From NCBI GenBank assembly GCA_902599665.1, contig CACKGK010000012.1, positions 1 to 34,781 on the forward strand: a stretch of DNA of 34,781 nt, read 5' to 3'. Position numbers and translations under genes: made by a program. The DNA is from an uncultured Pelagibacteraceae bacterium (GTDB taxonomy: Bacteria; Pseudomonadota; Alphaproteobacteria; Pelagibacterales; Pelagibacteraceae). Positions 8,412 to 15,490 of this stretch are shown here, one piece after another. The notes under the pieces are model-generated. The model was not told the DNA's origin. It saw only the letters and a list, made by a program, of their open reading frames with translations, and made no database searches. The first letter of the stretch is position 1, and every line of letters starts with the position of its first letter.

Positions 8412-9215
8412 ATGAAAAAGATTATAACAATTTTTTTAATTTCAGTGTTTTCTCAAATTGTTGCACTAAATGTTTTTGCTGGATCTGATGGTACATTAAA
8501 AATTAAAAACGAATCAAAAAAACAAAGTGCTGAAGTTAAAGATTGTTTTGAAAAAATAAACAGAGGTATTTTTGCATTTAACCAAGGTCTAGACAAAGTT
8601 TTCTTCAAACCTATTGCTAAAGGCTATCGGTACTTACCAAAACCAATTAGATCAGGTACGAGTAATGCTTTAAATAATTTATCAAACGTGGTCACCATTC
8701 CTAACAACATATTGCAAGGACAATTTAAAGAGGCTGGTGTAAATACTTTAAGATTTTCAATTAATACCACACTTGGTATTGCTGGAATTTTCGATGTTGC
8801 ATCATATTATGGATTAAATAAGCTAGATAAAGAAGATTATGGTCAAACTCTTGGATCTTGGGGCATGAAAGAGGGATGCTATTTTGTATTACCAGTTTTA
8901 GGTCCAACAACTGTTAGGGATACTTTGGGTTCAATAGTTAATTTAAGTGGTGGTGACCCATGGTACAATGTCACTATAGCAAATAATACTGAGCATTTTG
9001 AAAATTCAGACTACTATTACTCTAGATTAACTACTGGTGTCGATTTCAGAGCAAAAAATCTAGAAGCATTTGATAATCTTGAAAATAATTCATTAGATCT
9101 TTATGCGTCTGTAAGGAGTTTATATTTACAAGATAGAAAAAGAAAGATCCAAAATTCAAATGAAACTACAGAAACAATGAATGATGACGATTGGGAAGAA
9201 ATTGATACCCAATAA
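8412..9215 (+). CDS. mlaA: MlaA (VacJ) family outer-membrane phospholipid transport protein
   Basis: Outer-membrane component of the Mla pathway, which removes misplaced phospholipids from the outer leaflet. The 267-residue protein has the family signature DCFEKINRGIFAFNQGLD (about residues 44-61), a run equivalent to YVP.P.R.G..N...NL..P....N..LQG, then TLRFSINTTLGIAGIFDVA and the conserved DYGQTLGSWGMKEGCYFVLPVLGP block. The N terminus is a Sec signal (hydrophobic about residues 4-22, ending VFA/G). I see no lipobox cysteine near the cleavage site, unlike E. coli MlaA, which is a lipoprotein. The C-terminal 25 residues are acidic and probably disordered. mlaC follows 6 bases after the stop, so the two are surely co-transcribed. 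Confidence 0.92.
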   Translation: MKKIITIFLISVFSQIVALNVFAGSDGTLKIKNESKKQSAEVKDCFEKINRGIFAFNQGLDKVFFKPIAKGYRYLPKPIRSGTSNALNNLSNVVTIPNNILQGQFKEAGVNTLRFSINTTLGIAGIFDVASYYGLNKLDKEDYGQTLGSWGMKEGCYFVLPVLGPTTVRDTLGSIVNLSGGDPWYNVTIANNTEHFENSDYYYSRLTTGVDFRAKNLEAFDNLENNSLDLYASVRSLYLQDRKRKIQNSNETTETMNDDDWEEIDTQ

Positions 9216-9221
9216 TTGTTA

Positions 9222-9812
9222 ATGTTTAAAATCAGACAATTTTTAATTATTTTTTTAGTTCTTTCTTTAGCTACTCCTTTGGCATCTAAGGAACCAACTA
9301 CGTTGATTGCAGAAATAGTTAATGAAGCATCTGTAATTTTATCTAGCGATGATCCAGTTGAGTCAAAAATAATTAAATTAAATAATATTGCAGAAACCAA
9401 TGTAGATATTGAAGGTATCGGAATGTATACATTAGGAAAATACCGTAAAAATTTAAATGAAAGTCAGAAAATTAAATATAAAAAACTTTTTAATAGTTAT
9501 TTTTTGAAAAGCTTTTCAAGTAGATTGGTTGATTATTCTGACCCCAAAATTAGCATAGTTTCAGAAAAAAAAATAAATGAGAAGTATACAATTGTGAATA
9601 CCATTTTAGAAGAGACATCAAAAAATCCTGAAATTAAAATCGACTGGAGAATTTATACAAAAAATCCTGAAAGACCTCTAATAAGAGATCTTATAGTTGA
9701 GGGTTTAAGTTTAGCAAGAACCCAAAAAGAGGAATTTAAGTCAATAATGCAAAATAATAACGAAGATATTGATTATTTATTTAAATCTCTTGAGGAATTT
9801 ATTATCAAGTAG
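9222..9812 (+). CDS. mlaC: MlaC family periplasmic phospholipid-binding protein
   Basis: Periplasmic shuttle (Ttg2D/MlaC family) that carries phospholipid between MlaA at the outer membrane and the MlaFEDB transporter. The ATG at 9222 gives 196 residues with a signal peptide (MFKIRQFLIIF..., cleavage near LASKEP). Family features seen are YTLGKYRKNLNESQKIKYKK (about residues 68-87), FKSYF-like LFNSYFLKSFSSRL, then a beta-rich half with IDWRIYTKN and the terminal IRDLIVEGLSLARTQKEEF stretch. An in-frame TTG at 9216 exists, but the ATG is preferred. mlaFEDB is not in the window. Transcription runs toward the minus-strand tRNA gene that begins two bases beyond the stop. Confidence 0.88.
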   Translation: MFKIRQFLIIFLVLSLATPLASKEPTTLIAEIVNEASVILSSDDPVESKIIKLNNIAETNVDIEGIGMYTLGKYRKNLNESQKIKYKKLFNSYFLKSFSSRLVDYSDPKISIVSEKKINEKYTIVNTILEETSKNPEIKIDWRIYTKNPERPLIRDLIVEGLSLARTQKEEFKSIMQNNNEDIDYLFKSLEEFIIK

Positions 9813-9813
9813 T

Positions 9814-9890
9814 TGGTGGGCCCGCCAGGACTCGAACCTGGGACCAATACATTATGAGTGTACTGCTCTAACCAACTGAGCTACAGGCCC
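9814..9890 (-). tRNA. tRNA with CAT anticodon, probably tRNA-Ile2 (lysidine-type)
   Basis: A complete 77-base cloverleaf with encoded CCA: acceptor GGGCCTG / CGGGCCC, D arm GCTC-AGTTGGTTA-GAGC, anticodon loop CTCATAA (anticodon at 9856-9854), T arm CCAGG-TTCGAGT-CCTGG and A73. CAT tRNAs may be elongator Met, initiator Met or Ile2. The initiator is unlikely because the first pair is G1-C72 and the three G-C pairs of the initiator anticodon stem are missing. The C4-G69 and C5-G68 pairs are positive determinants for TilS in E. coli, which favours Ile2 over elongator Met, but this is an inference. Confidence 0.9.
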
Positions 9891-9905
9891 AAAGAGTTTG
9901 TTTTA

Positions 9906-9932
9906 ATTATATCATTTTTAAGTGGTTATCAA
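9906..9932 (-). promoter_or_regulatory. Likely promoter for the CAT tRNA
   Basis: In the 60-base gap between the two tRNA genes the minus strand shows TTGATA (9932-9927), a 15-base spacer and an extended -10 TGATATAAT (9914-9906), then 15 bases to the tRNA 5' end. The spacer is short, but the TGn extension may compensate. This suggests that the CAT tRNA can be transcribed apart from rpoD and tRNA-Val. Confidence 0.5.
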
Positions 9933-9950
9933 TTATAGATAATTAATTTT

Positions 9951-10025
9951 TGGTGGGCCGTGTTGGTTACGCTCCAACTACCCCTGCAATGTCAATGCAG
10001 TACTCTACTATTGAGCTAACGGCCC
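9951..10025 (-). tRNA. tRNA-Val(GAC) with non-canonical D and T loops
   Basis: A 75-base gene with encoded CCA. Acceptor GGGCCGT pairs fully with ACGGCCC, the D stem is GCTC/GAGT, the anticodon stem CTGCA/TGCAG encloses TTGACAT (GAC, valine), and the T stem GTTGG/CCAAC is perfect. The loops are odd: the D loop is only AATAGTA, lacking the G18-G19 pair, and the T loop is AGCGTAA instead of TTCRANY, so T54, U55 and A58 are replaced. Every stem is intact, which argues against a decayed copy. The 5' end lies three bases from the rpoD stop, so it is probably cut from the rpoD transcript by RNase P. Confidence 0.85.
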
Positions 10026-10028
10026 CTA

Positions 10029-11870
10029 TTAACTCTCTAAGAAGCTTTTTAGCTGTTTAGATCTGCTAGGATGTTTCAATTTTCTGAGTGCTTTAGCCTC
10101 AATTTGACGTATTCTTTCTCTTGTAACAGAAAATTGTAATCCAACTTCTTCCAAAGTATGATCAGTATTCATACCCACTCCAAACCTCATCCTTAAAACA
10201 CGTTCCTCTCTAGGAGTTAGAGTTGATAGTATTTTAGTAGTAGCCTCGCTCAAATTAGATTTTATAGCTTGCTCAAGAGGTGCTAATGCCTTGGTATCCT
10301 CTATAAAGTCACCTAAACTGCTATCTTCCTCGTCACCAACCGGTTTTTCGAGTGATACTGGCTCTTTTGAAATTTTTAATACTTTTCTGACTTTATCTAG
10401 CGGCATTCTTAATTTTTTAGCAAGTTCTTCTGGCGTTGCTTCTCTTCCAAATTCACTCAGTATTAGTCTTTGTGTTCTCACAATTTTATTAATAGTTTCA
10501 ATCATATGCACTGGTATTCTTATAGTTCTAGCTTGATCTGCAATTGATCTTGTTATCGCTTGTCTTATCCACCATGTTGCATATGTAGAAAATTTATAAC
10601 CTCTTCTATACTCAAATTTATCAACAGCTTTCATTAATCCTATGTTTCCCTCTTGGATAAGATCTAAAAATTGCAATCCTCTGTTAGTATATTTTTTTGC
10701 AATAGATATGACTAATCTTAAGTTGGCTTCCACCATCTCTTTTTTTGCAATTCGCGACTCTTTTTCACCTTTTTGAATTCTGCTAACCATTAATTTGAAT
10801 TCTGTGACTGAAATTCCAAGCTTATTACTTATTTCAACTAATCTATCTCTAATATTTTTAAACTCAGTTTTATTTTTTTGGAAAAATTTTTTCCAAATTT
10901 CATTAGTATCTAAAAAGTTCTTCAGATTTGGATTGATCTCATTACCAACATAAAATTTTATAAATTCATCTCTTGAAATTTTTTCATTTATTGCAAGTCT
11001 TAATAAATTTCCTTCTAAAGATACTATTTTACGATTTTCTACATAATGCTTTTGCACCAATTCCTCTAATACTGATGGTGATAACTGGAGAGTTTTTATG
11101 TTTTCTAAAATATCATCAACTATTTTTTTATAATTTTTTTCTTTTGATGGTGAAAAAAGTTTGGAATTCAAGACACATTCTAATTTTTCTTTTTGGTATT
11201 TAATAAGCTTATTATAATCTTTCGTTAAATTGTAAACAGTTTGCAAAACTTTTGGCTTGATCTCAGTTTCCATTGCAGCAAGAGTTGGATTAAATTCGTC
11301 ATCATCATTATTATTGTTATTGCTTTCTTCATTGCCTTGATTTTCATTTCCATCATCAGATTTTTTTTGTTTTGAACTCTGGCCTGTATCTTCGTCCTCC
11401 ATATAATTAGTGTCAATATCGATGATTTCTCTTACTAATATTTCATCATTTTGAAGTTTATTATTCCATTCAAAAAATTGCTGTGCTGTTATAGGACTTT
11501 GTGAAAGAGCATTTAACATAACATCTTTTCCAGCCTCTATTCTTTTTGCTATTGCAATTTCACCTTCTCTTGAAAGAAGTTCCACTCCCCCCATCTCTCT
11601 AAGATACATCCGAATTGGATCATCACTTTTTTCAATAGATTTTCCTTCTTCTTTAGAACCATTATCTTTTTTTCTTAAAACTTTAAAGTCAGCTTTTTTT
11701 TCGACTAGTATTATTTTTTCATCAAGAATATGAATGAACGCTTGTTCCAAATTTTCATTAGACAAATTTCTTTTTCCTAATGATTTGTTGAGTTCTTCAT
11801 AAGTGATAAAACCTCTATGGACACCTCTGCCCATCAGTCTTGCAAATGATTTTGTAATTATACGTTCCAC
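10029..11870 (-). CDS. rpoD: RNA polymerase primary sigma factor RpoD (sigma-70)
   Basis: Housekeeping sigma factor, 613 residues. After a shortened N-terminal region it has region 1.2 ([21 protein letters not shown], about residues 85-105), an acidic Asn/Asp-rich insert in the non-conserved region (about 165-200), region 2 with [31 protein letters not shown] and [15 protein letters not shown] (2.3-2.4), region 3 around [12 protein letters not shown], and region 4 ending in [28 protein letters not shown], the -35 recognition helix. The start read here is a GTG at 11870. The next ATG, giving MGRGVHRGF, is 12 codons later and is possible. It follows dnaG on the same strand with a 65-base gap; two tRNA genes follow. 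Confidence 0.96.
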   Translation of the reverse strand: MERIITKSFARLMGRGVHRGFITYEELNKSLGKRNLSNENLEQAFIHILDEKIILVEKKADFKVLRKKDNGSKEEGKSIEKSDDPIRMYLREMGGVELLSREGEIAIAKRIEAGKDVMLNALSQSPITAQQFFEWNNKLQNDEILVREIIDIDTNYMEDEDTGQSSKQKKSDDGNENQGNEESNNNNNDDDEFNPTLAAMETEIKPKVLQTVYNLTKDYNKLIKYQKEKLECVLNSKLFSPSKEKNYKKIVDDILENIKTLQLSPSVLEELVQKHYVENRKIVSLEGNLLRLAINEKISRDEFIKFYVGNEINPNLKNFLDTNEIWKKFFQKNKTEFKNIRDRLVEISNKLGISVTEFKLMVSRIQKGEKESRIAKKEMVEANLRLVISIAKKYTNRGLQFLDLIQEGNIGLMKAVDKFEYRRGYKFSTYATWWIRQAITRSIADQARTIRIPVHMIETINKIVRTQRLILSEFGREATPEELAKKLRMPLDKVRKVLKISKEPVSLEKPVGDEEDSSLGDFIEDTKALAPLEQAIKSNLSEATTKILSTLTPREERVLRMRFGVGMNTDHTLEEVGLQFSVTRERIRQIEAKALRKLKHPSRSKQLKSFLES

Positions 11871-11935
11871 AATAAAAAAGTTTAAAGTGTATATAATACC
11901 TTAATAAAAAAAATCTACGGGATTCTGGTTTTAAT

Positions 11936-13711
11936 TTAATTGATTTTTTGCAGTTTTTTGAGCTCTTTTAACTCATTAAATGTCACTTCACTCAGATCCT
12001 TAGAAAATCTTGATTCTAATTCCTCTATTCTTATTTCTAGCTCATAATTTTTCAAATCTCTTATGATCTCAGATAAAATTTCAAGTATTTTTTCATCATC
12101 ATTAAAATTTTTAATCATTATGTGCTTTATTGATGCGTATTTTAAAACTCTTTCTATTAAATTCTGATCGACACTAATTTTTTCAATATTTGTATTTTCA
12201 AAGTTATTAGATTGAACAAATATTTCCTCTAGTAACAACTTATTTTCACTGCTAAATAATTTCACATTTTCAATTAAATTAAAATTATCTTTTATTAATT
12301 TTGGTTTTTTTAACAAAATGTATAGGAATGAAAATTCTTTAATATCAATTGCTTTGAAAGACTTAGTTTCATTATAATAATTTTGTGTTGATTTGAGTGA
12401 TTTGGCAATCTTTGAGTAATTTTTTTTATATTTTGAACTAGTATTTGGTGTGAGTTCTGAAATCTTATCTAAAAAATATTCAAGTACATATTTTCTTATA
12501 AATTCATCTTTAATAGTTGAAGATATAGATCTTAATTTTTTTTCAAAAGTAGCTCTAGAGGAAGGGTTATCATCCATTTCATTAAAATAATGATTGTAAA
12601 TAAATTTATGAATAGAAACTGAATTATTTATAGAAAATTCAAGAAAAAAATCTTTACCATTTTTATTTACAAAACTGTCTGGATCGTGGTTGTCGGGCAA
12701 AAATAAAAAAGAGATTTTTTTCTCAGGTTTTAATTCAATTAAAGAATTTTCTGCTGCTCTTAATGCAGCTTTGTAACCACTATCATCACCATCAAAACAT
12801 ATAACTATTTCATCAAAGAACTGATTTAAAGTTAAAATTTGCCTACTTGTCAAAGATGTACCTAAATTCGCAACAACGTTATCTATTTTATTTTTACTTA
12901 ATCCGATCACATCCATATAACCTTCAACCAAAAAAATATTGTTTACATTATTTGATAGTTTGCGTGCAAAATCTAAATTAAATAGATTTGATCCTTTTTT
13001 AAAAAAGAGAGTCTCAGGAGAATTTATATATTTTGCCAAATACTTATTGTCATTTAAAATTCTTCCACCAATAGCAATAGGATCACCAGAAATATTTTTT
13101 ATAGGGAATATTACTCTGTCTCTAAATCTTGAAACATATTTTTTTTTATTTTCGTCAAAATAAAAAAGGCCAGTTTCTTTGATTTCATTTTCATTAAATT
13201 CTTTAAAGATATTTTGTTGGAAGGTTAAGTCATTTGTTTCAAATCCAATCTTAAATTTTTTAACTTCCTCTTTAGTTATACCTCTTTTTTTGAGGTAATC
13301 TTTAGCCCTAATCGAATTTGAATTTTTTAACAACTCGTAATGATAATGATCTACATATTTGTTTAATATAGACTTATAATTATTCCATTTTTTTTCTCTA
13401 ATCTCATCTTCTTTAGAAAAAGTATAAGGTTGCATACCTGCAAGATTTGCAAGTGACCTAACAGCTTCCCCAAATTTTAAATTTTGTGTTTTCATTACAA
13501 AATCAAAAATATTTCCGTGTTCTGCAGTACTAAAACAATGATAAAACTCCTTTTCATCATTTACAGTAAAAGAAGGAGTTTTTTCAGTTTTGAACGGAGA
13601 CAAGCCTACATATTCTTTGCCTCTTTTTTTTAAGTTAACAGTTTTAGATACAACTGTTGAAACTTTTAGTCTTGTTTTTATTTCCTCTAAATACTCTTTT
13701 GGATACTTCAT
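11936..13711 (-). CDS. dnaG: DNA primase DnaG
   Basis: Primase that lays RNA primers at the replication fork. The 591-residue protein has an N-terminal CHC2-type domain (about residues 1-100), a catalytic core with the TOPRIM motifs VEGYMDV (metal-binding Glu) and FDGDDSGYKAA, and a C-terminal helical DnaB-binding-type region (about 430-591). In the zinc domain the usual C-x2-H...C-x2-C ligands are replaced: GLSPFK puts Ser38 and Lys41 at the first two positions, and HCFSTAEHG keeps Cys59 but has Thr62 at the last. Zinc binding is therefore doubtful, while the surrounding fold is conserved (KTPSFTVN, FYHCF). The start ATG overlaps the yqeY stop (ATGA). Order yqeY-dnaG-rpoD resembles the macromolecular-synthesis operon. 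Confidence 0.96.
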   Translation of the reverse strand: MKYPKEYLEEIKTRLKVSTVVSKTVNLKKRGKEYVGLSPFKTEKTPSFTVNDEKEFYHCFSTAEHGNIFDFVMKTQNLKFGEAVRSLANLAGMQPYTFSKEDEIREKKWNNYKSILNKYVDHYHYELLKNSNSIRAKDYLKKRGITKEEVKKFKIGFETNDLTFQQNIFKEFNENEIKETGLFYFDENKKKYVSRFRDRVIFPIKNISGDPIAIGGRILNDNKYLAKYINSPETLFFKKGSNLFNLDFARKLSNNVNNIFLVEGYMDVIGLSKNKIDNVVANLGTSLTSRQILTLNQFFDEIVICFDGDDSGYKAALRAAENSLIELKPEKKISFLFLPDNHDPDSFVNKNGKDFFLEFSINNSVSIHKFIYNHYFNEMDDNPSSRATFEKKLRSISSTIKDEFIRKYVLEYFLDKISELTPNTSSKYKKNYSKIAKSLKSTQNYYNETKSFKAIDIKEFSFLYILLKKPKLIKDNFNLIENVKLFSSENKLLLEEIFVQSNNFENTNIEKISVDQNLIERVLKYASIKHIMIKNFNDDEKILEILSEIIRDLKNYELEIRIEELESRFSKDLSEVTFNELKELKKLQKIN

Positions 13712-14172
13712 TTTTGTTTTAGCAATTCTTTTATCATTGCTCCAGCTTTAGAAAAATCAATAGTATCAGCATTATTCTTTTTTAATTCACCCATCACTTT
13801 GCCCATATCTTTGATTGAACTTGCTGCAGTAGAATTAATAATCTCAGAACATAACTTCCTAGTATCTTCATCGCTAAGTTGTTGAGGCAAATATTGACTA
13901 ATTACTTCCACTTCTTTCTCCTCTACTTCTTGAAGATCATTTCTATTGTTTTTTTTATACATTTCTATTGATTCGGTTCTTTGCTTTATCATTTTTTTTA
14001 AAAGCTTTTTAACGTCCTCGTCATCGGTCTCTTTTTTATCAACTTGAGATCTGTTGGTAATATCCAAATCCTTAATTCCTGATAAAATTAACCTGTAAGT
14101 TGATATTTTATTTTTATCCTTCGCTTTTAATGCACTTTTATAGTCTGTTTCGATTTTTTCTCTTAAGCTCAT
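13708..14172 (-). CDS. yqeY: GatB/YqeY domain protein
   Basis: Stand-alone YqeY-family protein of 154 residues, related to the tail domain of the GatB amidotransferase subunit. Family motifs seen are MSLREKIETDYKSALKAKDK at the start, STYRLILSGIKDLDI (about residues 24-38), the charged SIEMYKKNNRNDLQEVEEKEVEVI stretch and YLPQQLSDEDTRKL. The C-terminal half has the expected MGKVMGELKK motif. The precise role is not settled in the family; a link to tRNA-dependent amidation or to tRNA handling is suspected. It is first in the yqeY-dnaG-rpoD-tRNA operon and overlaps dnaG by 4 bases. Confidence 0.9.
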   Translation of the reverse strand: MSLREKIETDYKSALKAKDKNKISTYRLILSGIKDLDITNRSQVDKKETDDEDVKKLLKKMIKQRTESIEMYKKNNRNDLQEVEEKEVEVISQYLPQQLSDEDTRKLCSEIINSTAASSIKDMGKVMGELKKNNADTIDFSKAGAMIKELLKQK

Positions 14173-14246
14173 AATATAATTTTATCGCACCAAAAAAATT
14201 CTTCAAAAAGAAAAAAAAATTTTTTACACAGTATACATTAGATGTG

Positions 14247-14275
14247 TTGCGCAAAAAAAGGTTTTATTGTATAGA
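14247..14275 (+). promoter_or_regulatory. Likely promoter of carAB
   Basis: TTGCGC (14247-14252), a 17-base spacer and TATAGA (14270-14275) lie in the 124-base divergent gap between yqeY and carA. Transcription would start near 14281, about 16 bases before the carA start. The -35 is part of the palindrome TTGCGCAA. A minus-strand TATACT at 14235-14230 may serve yqeY. Nothing else is seen in this gap apart from the palindrome listed separately. Confidence 0.5.
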
Positions 14276-14280
14276 CCTTT

Positions 14281-14292
14281 AACTCATGAGTT
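14281..14292. promoter_or_regulatory. 12-base perfect palindrome at the carA transcription/translation start
   Basis: AACTCATGAGTT reads the same on both strands and sits five to six bases downstream of the putative carAB -10 and five bases before the carA start codon. The position suits an operator that blocks initiation, but the regulator is unknown and a 12-base palindrome can arise by chance. Confidence 0.35.
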
Positions 14293-14296
14293 GTAA

Positions 14297-15490
14297 TTGA
14301 ACAAAAAACAAAAAAATAAAATTGCAATTAAACATCAATTTCCAACAGGTATTTTAGTCCTAGATAACAAGATAATTTTCAAAGGTATTGGTCTAGGATA
14401 TCAGGGTTCAGCAACTGGAGAAGTTTGTTTTAATACCTCTTTAACTGGATACCAAGAGATTATATCAGACCCTTCTTATGCTGGTCAAATTATTAACTTT
14501 ACATTTCCTCATATTGGAAATGTTGGAACTAACAATGAAGATTTAGAGTCTGATAAAATTTGGACGAGAGGTGCAATATTTAATTCTGAGATTACTTCTC
14601 CCTCAAATTATAGAGCTTTAAAAAGCTTAGATGAATGGTTAAAAAAAAACAAAATAATTGGATTGACTGGATTAGATACAAGAAGCTTAACAAATTTTAT
14701 TCGTGATAAGGGTGCCCCAAAAGGGACGATATCAAATAATAAAAAAGGTAAATTTAATATTAAAAAATTAATTAATAATTCAATTAAATGGCCTGGACTA
14801 GACGGCCTAGACCTTGCAAAAGAAGTATCAACAAAAAAAACTTATTCATGGAAAGGATTTAAAACTTGGAAAAAAGAGAATGGGTATAAAAAAAATACTA
14901 AAAAAATATTTAAGATAGTTGCAATTGATTATGGAATAAAAAAAAATATTTTAAGATATTTTTCTGATTATAATTGTGATGTAAAAGTGGTTTCTTGCAA
15001 GACAACCGCTGAGGAGATTTCAAAATTAAAACCAGATGGAATTTTTTTGTCGAATGGGCCAGGTGATCCAGCAGCAACTGGTAAATATGCAATTAAAACT
15101 ATACGCAAATTAATTAAAAAGGATTATCCAATATTTGGTATTTGCTTAGGTCATCAAATTTTAGCTTTGGCATTAAATGCTAAAACAAAAAAAATGAAAT
15201 TAGGTCATAGAGGGGCAAATCATCCTGTGAAAAATTTACTCAACAATAAAGTAGAGATCACAAGCCAGAACCATGGTTTTGAAGTAATAGAAAAAAGCCT
15301 ATCAAAAAATGTACAAATAACTCACAAATCTCTTTTTGATAACAGCATTGAGGGAATAAGATTAAAAAGCAAACCTGTTTTTTCAGTTCAATACCATCCT
15401 GAGGCAAATCCAGGACCACAGGATAGTCAGTATTTATTCAAAAGTTTTATTCAAGATGTAAAAAAATATGCCAAAAAGAAAAGACATTAA
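14297..15490 (+). CDS. carA: Carbamoyl-phosphate synthase small (glutaminase) subunit
   Basis: Glutamine-hydrolysing subunit that feeds ammonia to CarB for carbamoyl phosphate, precursor of arginine and pyrimidines. The 397-residue protein has the CarA N-terminal domain ([34 protein letters not shown]) and a class I glutamine amidotransferase domain with the nucleophile Cys283 in FGICLGHQ and the His367/Glu369 pair in YHPEA. The start is a TTG at 14297; no ATG lies in frame near the N terminus, and the predicted N terminus aligns with the length expected for CarA. It overlaps carB by 23 bases, so translation is likely coupled. Confidence 0.96.
   Translation: MNKKQKNKIAIKHQFPTGILVLDNKIIFKGIGLGYQGSATGEVCFNTSLTGYQEIISDPSYAGQIINFTFPHIGNVGTNNEDLESDKIWTRGAIFNSEITSPSNYRALKSLDEWLKKNKIIGLTGLDTRSLTNFIRDKGAPKGTISNNKKGKFNIKKLINNSIKWPGLDGLDLAKEVSTKKTYSWKGFKTWKKENGYKKNTKKIFKIVAIDYGIKKNILRYFSDYNCDVKVVSCKTTAEEISKLKPDGIFLSNGPGDPAATGKYAIKTIRKLIKKDYPIFGICLGHQILALALNAKTKKMKLGHRGANHPVKNLLNNKVEITSQNHGFEVIEKSLSKNVQITHKSLFDNSIEGIRLKSKPVFSVQYHPEANPGPQDSQYLFKSFIQDVKKYAKKKRH

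Noticed and set aside
9951..10025. tRNA-Val as a decayed pseudogene
   Set aside because: The acceptor, anticodon and T stems are fully paired and CCA is present, which decay would not preserve; it is kept as a real though unusual tRNA.
14286..14300. Four-codon leader ORF (ATG-Ser-Cys-Asn-stop) ending at the carA TTG
   Set aside because: Its ATG comes from the palindrome centre and nothing in it resembles an attenuator with regulatory codons; probably chance.
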